A stretch of 50,244 bases of DNA from an uncultured Clostridia bacterium (lineage in GTDB: Bacteria; Bacillota; Clostridia; TANB77; CAG-508), in assembly GCA_944390405.1 (NCBI GenBank), contig CALXPS010000008.1, positions 1 to 50,244 on the forward strand, read 5' to 3'. The position numbers and the translations under genes are program-made. This document shows, one piece after another, positions 8,191 to 17,969 of this stretch; the first letter of the stretch is position 1, and every line of letters starts with the position of its first letter. The notes under the pieces are model-generated. The model saw nothing but the letters and a program-made list of their open reading frames with translations. It was not told the origin of the DNA and searched no databases.

Positions 8191-11100
8191 ATGTATAGGT
8201 GCAAGTATACAAAAAACAAAATCTTGAAAAAGACCATTGCAACAATGCTATTGTTTGTGATGGTCTTTCAATTTATGCCCAACATTGTTATAGCGGTTAA
8301 CGATATGACAAAAAACGACAAAACAATTGAAAGCTTAGAAAAGCACATTAAAGAAACAGAAGAAGCAAAAGAAGCAGAAGCGCCAGTAGTAGTAGGCGAA
8401 TTAGAAGAGCAAAGAACACTAAATGAAAAACACTTTTTAATGTCAGATGGTACAATAACTGCAACAATTTTTCCAAGTAATATTCATTATGAAGAAAATG
8501 GAAAATTAGTAGATGCAGATAATACTTTAGAAGAAGTAACTGATACAAAAGAAACTCTAAAGAAGATAGACAAAAACTTAATTCAAAATGAACAAATAAC
8601 ATTAGATAATACCTTAGAAGAAATGCAAAAAATAGATACAGACAAAAAAATAGACATAAAATTAGAAGAAGAAAGCAAAAAAGAAACAAAAGTATACAAA
8701 AATAAAACAGGAAATGCAAAAATAAACTTTACTAATAAAACAAGTGGCTATAATTTAGGAAGCATGGAAAGTGATGGACATACAATATCTTGGAGTTTAG
8801 CAAATTCAAAAGCATCAGATGTAAAAATAAATAATGTAAATACAGAACAAAATCAAATAGCGGGTAAAAAAGCAGATGAAATAAAAATAAACATACCACA
8901 AACAAAAGTAGAATATGAAGGCATACTAGAAAATATCAACATAGAATATTCAGTAGAACCAGAACATGTTAAAGAAAATATTATACTAAAGAATAAATCA
9001 GCAATAAACAATGAACTAAAATTTACATATGATGTAGGTTCATTAGAAATGAAATTATTAGAAACAAAAGATATAATAGTATATGACCAAACAGAAGATA
9101 ATGTAATATTTACAATAGAAACGCCATTTATGTATGACGGAAACTTGCAATTTAGTAATAATATTGAAGTAACTCTACAAGAACAAAATGGTGAATATAT
9201 AGTAACATTATTACCAAATAAAGAATGGCTAGAGGCGACAGAAAGAGTATATCCAGTAACAATAGACCCAAGTATAATAACATCAAGATACTACCAAGAT
9301 ATACAAGATACATTTATATATTCAACACAAGGAAGTGAACCAAAAGGCAATGCACATATAATAAGAGCAGGAAATGCTGGAAGTGTACCGATTAGGAGTT
9401 TAATAAAATTTAACTTACCAGAATTAAAAGCAGGTGACCAAGTAATAGGAGCATATTTAAGTATATTTAGTTATCCAAAAACAAGTGAATGGACACCACC
9501 AACAAGGCAAATTCAACTAGATGTTCATAAAATGACAAGCGATTGGAATGAATCTACAGCTATTTGGAGTAATACAAATAGCAATTATGCTTCTAAAATA
9601 GAAGACTACATAATTTATCAATTTGACTATAACAACCAATGTAAACAATACGATTTTGATATAACCTCTATAGCAAAAGAATGGTATACAACAGGAAACA
9701 ATTATGGAATAATGATAAAAGAGCATGCAGAGGCAAATAATGTATCAGGTAATAATGCATATTTTATTTCAGCAGATACAAATTCAGCTTGGTATGAAGG
9801 AAGACCAGTAGCACAAATAATATATAGAAATCAAACAGGAATAGAAGATTATTTGAGCTACCATGTACAAGATTTAGGAAGAGCAGGAACAGTATATACA
9901 AACGACTACAATGGAAACTTAGTATGGGTACATGATGATTTAACAACTCCAGGAGAAAGAATGCCTGTAACAATTAGGCACGTATATAACACAAATGATA
10001 AAGATGTAACATCTCGATTTGGAAATGGAATAAGACTAAATATAATGCAAACAATAAAACTAGTAACAATAGGCGGAGCAGAATATGCGGAATATACAGA
10101 TGAAGATGGAACAAGGCATTATTTTACAAAAGAATCAACAAATACATATAAAGATGAAGATGGTCTGGGATTAGAATTAACACTAAATGCAAGCACAGCA
10201 ATGTTCACAATGAAAGACAAAGGAGATAACATACTAAGATTTGAAAGAAGAACAGTTGCTGGAGAATACTTATGGCACTTAAAAGAAATAGAAGATTCAG
10301 AGGGAAATAAAGCAATAATAAATTTTTTAAGTACAATAACAGATCAATTTATAATACAAAATATAAAAGATGCAGCAGGACAAACAATAACCTTCCAATA
10401 TAGTGGTTATTATTTATCAAAATTAATAGGTCCAGATGGCAAAACTATAGAATATACATATGGTAGTAGTGGTATATTAGATAATATAAAATATCCAGAT
10501 GGAAAAAAACATATTATGATTTTTCATCTAATGTATTAAATGCTGTACAAAAAGTAGATGGTTCATTAGTAAAATATCAATACTATCCAGATAAAACCAA
10601 AAGAGTAAAAACAATATCAGAATGTGCAAATGATGCAGTGACAATTGGAAATAGTTTAAGCATAGTATATAGCAATAACTTAACAACATTTACAGACAAT
10701 AAAGGATATAGTAATAACATAACATTCAATGATTGGGGACAAGCGATAAGTGTAGCAGACTTTGGAAAAGGAACCCAAGACCTGGCTAGTGCATATGGTA
10801 AAGTATATAACTATGGAACAAGTGGAGGAAGCAAAAATAAGTTAACACTAGATGGAAATCTAACAAAGAGCGTGAATAATTTACTTTTAAATGGAAGTGG
10901 AGAATATGATGGACATTGGGTAGGAGCTAATTGGGGGTTAAATCAAGGAACATATAGCATGACTACAGAAGATAAATACAGCGGAAATAGAAGTTTAAAA
11001 ATAACTAATCCTGACAGTGGTAGTTACTATACTTTTTACACTCAACAAATATCAGCACAAAAAGGGAAAACTTATACACTATCAGTAAAAGCAAAAGCAG

Positions 11101-14100
11101 TGAATATAGAAGGGATAGAAGGAGGACAGCTATTTATATACTATAACGATAGTAATCGGACAACTAGTTAGGCCACAATCTGAATACATAAAATATACTG
11201 ACGGTTGGGAAGAATATACTTTTACTTTTACATATCCAGCAAATGCAACATCTGACTTATTTGTATGTGTTGGGCTAATGGGAAGTAAAGGTACAATATA
11301 TTATGATAACATACAACTAGAAGAAGGAACAATAGCTAATCCATACAACATGGTAGAAAATTCGGCATTTGATTATCCTGGAGATACAGATAAAAACTGG
11401 GAAGTTCTTAACGGAACGTCTATCTGGGATAGCGTAGCAACAACAGCAGGACATAATTTATTTAGACTTTATGGTGATACATCCAAGGTAAAATGGGTAA
11501 GGCAACAAGTAATAACAAGTGGACAAACAGGAGATACATTTAGTGTATCTGCATGGGTATTTGCAGGAGGAACTAGAAATAGAGGCAATGTATGTACAAC
11601 AATAGCTATAAATGTAGTAGGAAATAACAATGAAGAGCAATGGTCATCAGTGGCAATAAATCCAAGTGACAGATGGCAATTTGTACAAACTGAATTTGTA
11701 GCACAAAGGGCATATAAAAGAATAGAGATATATTTCTGCTTCTATGAAAATGTAAATGAAGCATATATAACAAATGTATCCTTATTCAAAGACGAATTCG
11801 GACAAAGTTATCAATACGACTCAGAGGGAAATTTAATAAAATCCCAAGACTTAGCAAAACAAAACAACACATTTGAATATGATGGAAATGATAACTTAAT
11901 AAAAAGTACAAACCCAAAAGGCGGAACATTTGAATATGAATATGATAATACACATAAGCACAGGTTAGTAAAAGCAATAAGCGGAACAGGAGTAAACTAT
12001 AATTTTGAATACAATCAATATGGACAGGCAACAACTGCAAAAATAGCTAATGGCACAGACCAACAATATATAGAAACAGAAGCGGAATATTCAACAAATG
12101 GAAACTACTTAACAAAATTAACAGATGAAAAAGGAAATGAAACAAATTACACATATAACCAAACATCAGGAACACTAACAAAAGTAACTGATAGCAAAAA
12201 TACAGAAACAAACTACACATATGATAATTTAAACAGAGTAAGTACAGTAAGCAAAACAGCAAATAATAAAAACTATCAGAACACATACACATATGCAAAC
12301 GATAAACTAAACACAATAACACATAATGGATTTAACTATAGCTTCGTATATGATAAATTTGGAAACACAAGCCAAGTAAAAGTAGGAAATCAAACATTAA
12401 TAACAAACAACTATGCAGCAAACAATGGAAACTTAACCAGTGTAAAATATGGAAATAATGCACAAATATCATACACATATGATAGATTTGATAGAATGAT
12501 AACACAAACAAAAGCACAAGGAACATATCAATATGTATATGATGCAAAATCCAACTTAGCATATACAAAAACACCAGAAGGGACAACAACCTATTATACA
12601 TACGACTTAGCAGATAGATTAGCAAAAGTAAATGACACATCAAATAATTTTACAACAAGTTATACATATGATGCAAATAGCAATATAGACAGTGCAAAAT
12701 ACACATTAAATAACCAATCAAACGAAATACAATATACATTTGATAAAAATAACAGAATAACAAATGTAAAATTAAATAACAATACAAATATAGTAACAAA
12801 CTATGATACACTATCAAGAATATCAAACAAACAGCTAAAAGTAGGAACAAACACATTCACAACACAATACATATATGAAAACCTAGGAAACAACAGAACA
12901 ACAACAAGCATAGCAAGTGTAACGAACGGAACAAACAGCATAAGCTACACATATGACGAACTAGGAAACATTGAAACAATAACAGAAGGAAATGCACTAA
13001 AAGCAACATACCATTATGATGAACTAAATCAACTAATAAGAGAAGACAATGTAGAACTAAATAAAACAATTACATACACATACGACCAAGGAGGAAACAT
13101 AACAGCCAAAACAGAATATCCATATACAACAGGAGAATTAGGTACAGCAACAAAAACAACAAATTATAGCTATACAAATACAAACTGGAAAGACCAATTA
13201 ACAAGCTATAATGGACAATCAATAACATATGACGCAATAGGAAATCCACTAACATATAATGGAAACACATACACATGGCAAAATGGAAGAGAATTAGCAG
13301 GAATAACAAATACAGAAGAAGGATTAAGTATAAGTTATAACTATAACGACGATGGAATTAGAACATCAAAAACAGTAAATGGAGTAACAACACGATATCA
13401 CTTAGAAGGAACAAATGTAATATACGAGAAAAAAGACGGAAGTAATGATATAATATACTACAGCTATGATGAAAATGGAAACATAGTAGGACTAAAATAC
13501 AACAACACAGAATACTACTATATCAAAAACTTACAAGGAGATATAATAGGAATACTTGACAATAACTTACAACAAATAGTACAATATACATATGACAGCT
13601 GGGGCAACCCAATCAGCATAAAAGATGCGAATGGAAACGAGATAACAGACACAACACACATAGGAATAATAAACCCATATAGGTATCGTAGTTATAGATA
13701 TGATACAGAGACAGGATTATATTATTTGCAGAGCAGGTATTATAACCCAGAGTGGGGTAGGTTCTTGAATGGAGATGGCTATGGTGGACAAATAGGAGGA
13801 ATTTTAACTCACAATATATATGCATATTGCTTGAATAATCCAATAAACAACTATGATCCAGATGGAGATATAGCTTTTGCAATACCTTTCATTGTAGGAG
13901 GCATTAAAGATTTTATATTAGCTGCAGTAGGATTTGCAGGAGGAATTGCAATTGGTGGAACTATCATTGATAATATTAAGGATAATGAAAGTTCTAAAGC
14001 CAAATCAGAGCCAGTAACAACAACAAGAACGAAACCTAAAGATATGGTTATATATAGGTATGGTGGAGCTAATCCTGGAAATCTAACTCCAAGAATAAAA

Positions 14101-14340
14101 GACTATAAAGATGGGCTATCATTTTCTACTATACCACCGAGGGCTAATTGCAAAGCAGTTGTAACAACAATTAAAGCCATAAATTCAACGGGTATTGTAT
14201 ATGCAGTTCATGATAGACCAGGACATGTTAGTGTAAAACCAGTTGGTGCATCTGTAGAAACTTGGGGAAAAGCGGGACCAAATTCAATTTGGACACAAGC
14301 AGTTAAATCAGTAGTAATTAGATGGGACGGGATGAAGTAA
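8191..14340 (+). CDS. Giant YD-repeat (RHS-like) surface protein with C-terminal toxin-like region, two frame breaks
   Basis: Three frames join into about 2049 residues. Order: signal peptide (residues 10-35), Lys/Glu-rich N-terminal region, DNRLRE-like module (from about residue 370, SRYYQDIQDTFIYST), two carbohydrate-binding jelly-roll-like modules, many YD repeats (NYTYDNLNRVS type), RHS core ending SRYYNPEWGRFLNGDGYGG...NNYDPDGD, a hydrophobic stretch and a unique C-terminal domain of about 130 residues. Frame breaks are an A7 tract at 10503 (needs -1 or one more A) and a CGG at 11157 (+1). Start ATG is 7 nt after GGGAGGG. The variable tip after DPDG and the downstream candidate immunity gene fit a contact-dependent polymorphic toxin. 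The tip (VIYRYGGANPGNLTPR, GLSFSTIPP) vaguely recalls ADP-ribosyltransferase toxins; this is unproven. Confidence 0.85.
10503..10511 (+). other. A7 slippery tract: -1 frameshift, phase-variable tract or indel in the YD-repeat gene
   Basis: The reading frame GGA AAA AAA CAT fails here. A -1 slip on A_AAA_AAA, or one more A, gives GKKTYYDFSSNVLNAVQKV, which continues the repeat sequence. It differs in sign and context from the five CGG sites. Confidence 0.6.
11157..11160 (+). other. Putative +1 recoding site 4 (AAT CGG A) in the YD-repeat gene
   Basis: Conventional reading meets TAG four codons after CGG. Skipping C gives GGA and the coherent jelly-roll sequence YYNDSNGQLVRPQSEYIKYT. Confidence 0.72.
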
Positions 14341-14341
14341 G

Positions 14342-15157
14342 ATGAGAATAGAAATTAATGAGTTATTTAAAATGTTAAGCAGTGACAATGATGAAAAGAT
14401 ACAAAAATTAGGAATTGAAGAAGGGAAAAAAATAAAAAATCTACATTTCCTTATGCAACCTATTGGTGAAAAAAGTAGTTGGGAAAATTGTGCAAGAATT
14501 ATAGCACAGAAGCCAGATGAAATTTTGAGTGAATATGACATGTTCTTATTTGAATGGCTACAAGATGAAAACTGGCCTGGATTTGAAATTATATATAATA
14601 GAATAAAAACTATGCCTGCAGATTTAATACATAGTAGTTATTTCTACAGTATAAGAAAAGCAATAAAAGAGAAGCACGAAACAAAATGTGATACATGGTT
14701 AATTACCCTGCTTGAACTTGCTGAGAACAAAACATTATATAATGTTTTAGAAGAAAATGAAAAGAAAATTATTAAAAAATATATGAGAAAATATAAAAAA
14801 ACATTGGAAGAAAGAAAAGCATGGCAAAAAGAATGGTATGATAATGTAGAAAAAAACTATTTTCCACTTAAATTAGAAGTTATTGATGATAATGAGATTT
14901 TAAAAACAGAAGATGTTTTTCTTAAAGAATATAAAAATACATTTAATAAAATGAAACATCTCCTACCAAATGGATATGAAGAAGAATCATATGAAGAAAT
15001 TTTTAAGACATATTTACATAACACAAAAATGCTACTTCCCAATGAAATACAAGATAAAATATCAGATATTAGACTATTAACGCTAGGAAAGGTACTTAGA
15101 AAAGAATATAATTTAATAGGTGAAGTAGTAAAATTTGTTAAAACATCAAAAAAATAG
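14342..15157 (+). CDS. Probable immunity protein paired with the YD-repeat toxin
   Basis: This 271-residue, charged, soluble protein has no signal peptide. The segment LFEWLQDENWPGFEIIYNRI recalls the DUF5071 domain seen in immunity proteins. The second half (EKNYFPLKLEV onward) is not recognised. It starts one base after the toxin stop, the classic position for a cognate cytoplasmic immunity protein. Function is inferred mainly from that position. Confidence 0.6.
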   Translation: MRIEINELFKMLSSDNDEKIQKLGIEEGKKIKNLHFLMQPIGEKSSWENCARIIAQKPDEILSEYDMFLFEWLQDENWPGFEIIYNRIKTMPADLIHSSYFYSIRKAIKEKHETKCDTWLITLLELAENKTLYNVLEENEKKIIKKYMRKYKKTLEERKAWQKEWYDNVEKNYFPLKLEVIDDNEILKTEDVFLKEYKNTFNKMKHLLPNGYEEESYEEIFKTYLHNTKMLLPNEIQDKISDIRLLTLGKVLRKEYNLIGEVVKFVKTSKK

Positions 15158-15165
15158 GTATACCT

Positions 15166-15235
15166 TTACTTTTGGGGACACCTTCCAAAAACAGGTTGAT
15201 TTACTTTTGGGGACACCTTCCAAAAACAGGTTGAT
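15166..15235 (+). repeat. Tandem 35-bp direct repeat at the end of a MITE
   Basis: A 35-bp unit beginning TTACTTTTGGGGACACC occurs twice in exact tandem. The second unit is the left end of the full MITE-like element that follows. It looks like a partial duplication of the element end. Confidence 0.8.
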
Positions 15236-15520
15236 TTGTTTGAAAAAAGAAGCATAATTAAAAAAAGTAGTTGGGAAGATTAGTATAAATTTAAGTTATC
15301 TATACTAATATATGGACAAATGTATAAGAGAGAAGAAAAAAGTTTAGGAGACTTATTTAGAAATAGAGAAGAATTAGTATATGATAAAAAATATTTTATT
15401 TGAATAGTGAGTTTATGATAAAGTATGTAGAAAACAGAATTCTTTGGAATTTCTAAGAGAAACAATGGAGATTTCAAGAGCAAAATAAAAAGCTGTTTTA
15501 GGAGGGTGTCCCCATAAGCA
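15202..15520. mobile_element. MITE-like element, copy A (319 bp)
   Basis: This copy is nearly identical, with only a few mismatches, to the element at 16634-16952. The ends are inverted repeats: GGGGACACCTTCCAAAAACAG on the left and the complement of CTGTTTTAGGAGGGTGTCCCC on the right. No transposase is inside, so it would be moved in trans. It separates a gene remnant from any upstream coding part. Confidence 0.8.
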
Positions 15521-15521
15521 A

Positions 15522-15602
15522 ATAACTTATGATATGAATATTGATTTTAATAGAATATATAAAAGGATTTTAGACTGTATTTATGAAGGATTAATTAAAT
15601 AA
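15522..15602 (+). pseudogene. C-terminal remnant of a paralogue of the 289-aa immunity-like protein
   Basis: Translation reads ITYDMNIDFNRIYKRILDC then IYEGLIK and TAA. It closely matches the C-terminus of the intact protein at 19225-20094 (HFDFNKIYKRILTCIDEGLIK). The bases after the stop are also similar. The N-terminal part is gone; copy A of the MITE abuts the remnant. Confidence 0.8.
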
Positions 15603-15632
15603 TATGAAAACCGAGTTTTGCCATCGACAAAG

Positions 15633-15830
15633 TAGACACGGGGACTGGGTTTGTGTCTATAGGGTTTTAGAGCATAAAAAAATATAATATTATAATAAAG
15701 AAACATTAATTATTTTATGCAATCTATCTTTATTGATACTAAACGTGTAATAACATTAAACTATACAAAAAAACTCAGTGACTGTGTCTACCTGCAAATC
15801 ATACAGACAAAAACTCCGTCCCAATGTCTA
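15633..15830. mobile_element. Second MITE-like element with TAGACA ends (198 bp)
   Basis: The left end TAGACACGGGGACTGGGTTT and the right end, whose complement begins TAGACATTGGGACGGAGTTT, form imperfect inverted repeats. The interior has no ORF. A related single end occurs at 16290-16314 (TAGACACGGAGACGGCAGAC). Confidence 0.55.
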
Positions 15831-15906
15831 TTTTTATGTTTGAGGTATTAGTAAATGTTTATGGTACTCTAGAAAACAAAAATTTGTAAAATTTTGCTAT
15901 GTTCGC

Positions 15907-15935
15907 TTGCTTTTTGGCAAAATATGTTATATAGT
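15907..15935 (+). promoter_or_regulatory. Promoter of type I toxin-like mRNA, locus 2
   Basis: TTGCTT, 17 nt, TATAGT, with the same geometry as locus 1. The transcript should start near 15943 with AUAGGAAAUGAG. Confidence 0.8.
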
Positions 15936-16023
15936 GTTTATCATAGGAAATGAGAATAAAGCAGATGTGAGTGTTGCCACTAAACTTCATAGTTTTTAAC
16001 TATGAGAAAGTGAGGTGGTGTTT

Positions 16024-16128
16024 ATGGTAGAATTTTTACTATTCCTAATTATAGGATTTATGATATCAATAACTATAAACGTAGCCTTATTAACAGTTAT
16101 ATACATACTTTGGACAAATAAGGAATAA
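16024..16128 (+). CDS. Small hydrophobic peptide, putative type I toxin (34 aa)
   Basis: The peptide MVEFLLFLIIGFMISITINV...LWTNKE is a single membrane helix with a charged tail, made from a GAGGTGG ribosome site. A hairpin CATAGTT-TTT-AACTATG at 15988-16004 sits upstream. It has the same shape and place as in locus 1 but a different sequence, so the pairing is conserved by compensatory changes. Peptide sequences of the two loci are only loosely similar, while promoters, leader hairpin, terminator and antisense promoter correspond one to one. Confidence 0.72.
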   Translation: MVEFLLFLIIGFMISITINVALLTVIYILWTNKE

Positions 16129-16130
16129 AC

Positions 16131-16172
16131 AAAGACACTACATTATGCTTTGGCAGGCAATGTAGTGTCTTT
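16131..16172. terminator. Bidirectional terminator, locus 2
   Basis: AAAGACACTACATT pairs perfectly with AATGTAGTGTCTTT across a 14-nt loop. Confidence 0.87.
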
Positions 16173-16214
16173 ACGTAAATATATGTGACAACACATTTCT
16201 GTGTTTCATTTCCT
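16131..16214 (-). ncRNA. Putative antisense RNA antitoxin, locus 2
   Basis: Expected from the minus-strand consensus promoter at 16221-16249 to the shared terminator, about 84 nt. It carries an ACACA/TGTGT hairpin corresponding to the AACCAC/GTGGTT hairpin of locus 1. Confidence 0.65.
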
Positions 16215-16220
16215 ATTTTT

Positions 16221-16249
16221 ATTATACACAGATAATTTAGATTTGTCAA
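16221..16249 (-). promoter_or_regulatory. Consensus promoter of antisense RNA, locus 2
   Basis: TTGACA, 17 nt and TATAAT on the minus strand, identical in quality and spacing to locus 1. Confidence 0.88.
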
Positions 16250-16325
16250 TTTTTATTGCGAAAATTTTAAAAAACTTTAAATTAAAAAATAGACACGGAG
16301 ACGGCAGACTGTCTGAAAATTGCTT

Positions 16326-16404
16326 ACTTGAAATTCATATCCTTAATTTAGGGTAGTTTAAATAACTAACAGAACATTTTTTGATAGTTATCAGACAGTT
16401 TGCC
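16326..16404 (+). repeat. 79-bp upstream repeat, copy 1
   Basis: It is about 85-90% identical by eye to 17381-17459, starting ACTTGAAATTCATAT and ending TTTGCC. Both copies sit just before an immunity-like gene, so it is a duplicated gene-upstream cassette. Copy 2 encodes the tail ELEIHILDLG followed by TAG. Confidence 0.75.
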
Positions 16405-16433
16405 CGTTGCTACTGACAGGAGGAATGAATGAG

Positions 16434-17344
16434 ATGCGAAAAAAATATCTAATTGGTTTAGCAATTACATTAACGGTAGTATGTATAATATTGATGTTTT
16501 TAAACAATCCAAGAATTGTGATTTATATGAATTGGAAAATATATTTACCAAAACCACAGGAAAGAAATGTAATATATAGATTTCAATACCGCGAAGGTGA
16601 AGATTTAGAAATATGGCAATATGCTGAGAAAGATACTTTTGGGGACACCTTCCAAAAACAGGTTGATTTGTTTGAAAAAAGAAGCATAATTAAAAAAAGT
16701 AGTTGGGAAGATTAGTATAAATTTAAGTTATCTATACTAATATATGGACAAATGTATAAGAGAGAAGAAAAAAGTTTAGGAGACTTATTTAGAAATAGAG
16801 AAGAATTAGTATATGATAAAAAATATTTTATTTGAATAGTGAGTTTATGATAAAGTATGTAGAAAACAGAATTCTTTGGAATTTCTAAGAGAAACAATGG
16901 AGATTTTAAGAGCAAAATAAAAAGCTGTTTTAGGAAGGTGTCCCCATAAGCATCCCCATAAGCACGGGAGAAATTACATTTGAATGCATAGACAATATAC
17001 TAAGTGTGAAAATGGGATTTGGAACTTATGCGTTTATATGTAGATATTATGATTTATCAACAAGTCGTGTTTCCAGATTTTATACTACACCATTAGAAAT
17101 TTCAGGGGAATATATTGCTTATTTTACAAAAAATCATAAAAATGATGAAAATAGTATTATTTTAGTTATTCAAAACATTTTTGATGAAAAAGTTTATTAT
17201 CAAGAGATAAAACGTGATTTCTCCTCAAAAGTACTTGACTTATATAGCGAAACAGAATTTATTAATAATAATACACAATTAAAAATATCATATCCAATTA
17301 ACTCAAGTGATGAAATTATTACAGAAGTTATTGACTTAAAGTAA
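16434..17344 (+). pseudogene. Membrane-anchored immunity-like gene interrupted by a MITE
   Basis: The N-terminal part has a signal/TM segment (YLIGLAITLTVVCIILMFLN) and reads up to WQYAEKDTF. MITE copy B then replaces the frame with a short tail and a stop. After the MITE the frame resumes at GEITFECIDNILSVKMGFGT and runs to IITEVIDLK. The C-terminal half (NIFDEKVYYQEIKRDFSS) is clearly paralogous to NLFDKSKLYRKYERDFSP in the gene at 17970. The start ATG at 16434 is 10 nt after AGGAGG. The gene is most likely inactive. Confidence 0.75.
16634..16952. mobile_element. MITE-like element, copy B (319 bp), inserted in a gene
   Basis: Nearly identical to copy A with the same inverted ends. The right junction carries a small tandem duplication (TCCCCATAAGCA twice). 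Its high identity to copy A suggests recent movement or local duplication. Confidence 0.8.
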
Positions 17345-17380
17345 GCATATGGAAGGAGCTAGCATGAGTATTGAAAAAGA

Positions 17381-17459
17381 ACTTGAAATTCATATTCTTG
17401 ATTTAGGCTAGTTTAAATAACTAACGAAACAATTTTTGATAATTATCATACAATTTGCC
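17381..17459 (+). repeat. 79-bp upstream repeat, copy 2
   Basis: See copy 1 at 16326-16404. Here a mini-ORF MSIEKELEIHILDLG with its own GGAAGGAG site covers the left part, probably the remnant of a larger gene. Confidence 0.7.
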
Positions 17460-17503
17460 ATTCATGTGGCTAATGCGATAATGCCACAAAGGAGGAATTG
17501 AAA

Positions 17504-17905
17504 ATGTTAGAGAAGATACACGATAATATAATAATAAAATATTCTGTTGATTTTGAAAACAGTAAAATAATTATTAATACTATAAACGAAAACGGAGAAA
17601 GAGTAGATATAATATTTGAAAATATTTTAACATGTGCTTTTGAAAATCAGCAAAAAAACAGCATTATTCTGGATATAGAAGAAAGGACAAGCAAGGAATT
17701 TATTAATGATAACATTGAATTATTAAAAAGAGATTATGGGTGGCCGATAATATTTAATAACATTGAAGAATTAAACAACACTTTAGAAACACAAAAATAC
17801 AAGTACTATATTCTACAATCCTCTTATGGAATGTATGGATGGATTCTAGCTACGGGATTGCAAGAAATAAAGGTTGTAACTGAAGGCAGAACAAAAAATA
17901 TATAA
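17504..17905 (+). CDS. Hypothetical small soluble protein, immunity-like
   Basis: The 133-residue acidic protein MLEKIHDNIIIKYSVDF... has no signal peptide or TM. It starts at ATG 8 nt after GGAGG; an upstream in-frame TTG is too close to the ribosome site. I do not recognise a family. Its size, composition and place in the array behind the YD-repeat toxin make an orphan immunity protein plausible. Confidence 0.6.
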   Translation: MLEKIHDNIIIKYSVDFENSKIIINTINENGERVDIIFENILTCAFENQQKNSIILDIEERTSKEFINDNIELLKRDYGWPIIFNNIEELNNTLETQKYKYYILQSSYGMYGWILATGLQEIKVVTEGRTKNI

Positions 17906-17969
17906 TAAAGTATACAAGCAACGACATCTGTATATAAAGCAATTTTTATAAATATAAGTAGGTGATAAA

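Noticed and set aside
8348-14340. Long Leu-rich minus-strand ORFs opposite the YD-repeat gene and other genes
   Set aside because: They are mirror artefacts of AT-rich codon usage, lack ribosome sites and oppose well-supported genes.
15280-16915. Identical 67-aa minus-strand ORFs in both MITE copies
   Set aside because: No ribosome site or recognisable protein. Identity simply reflects the duplicated element.
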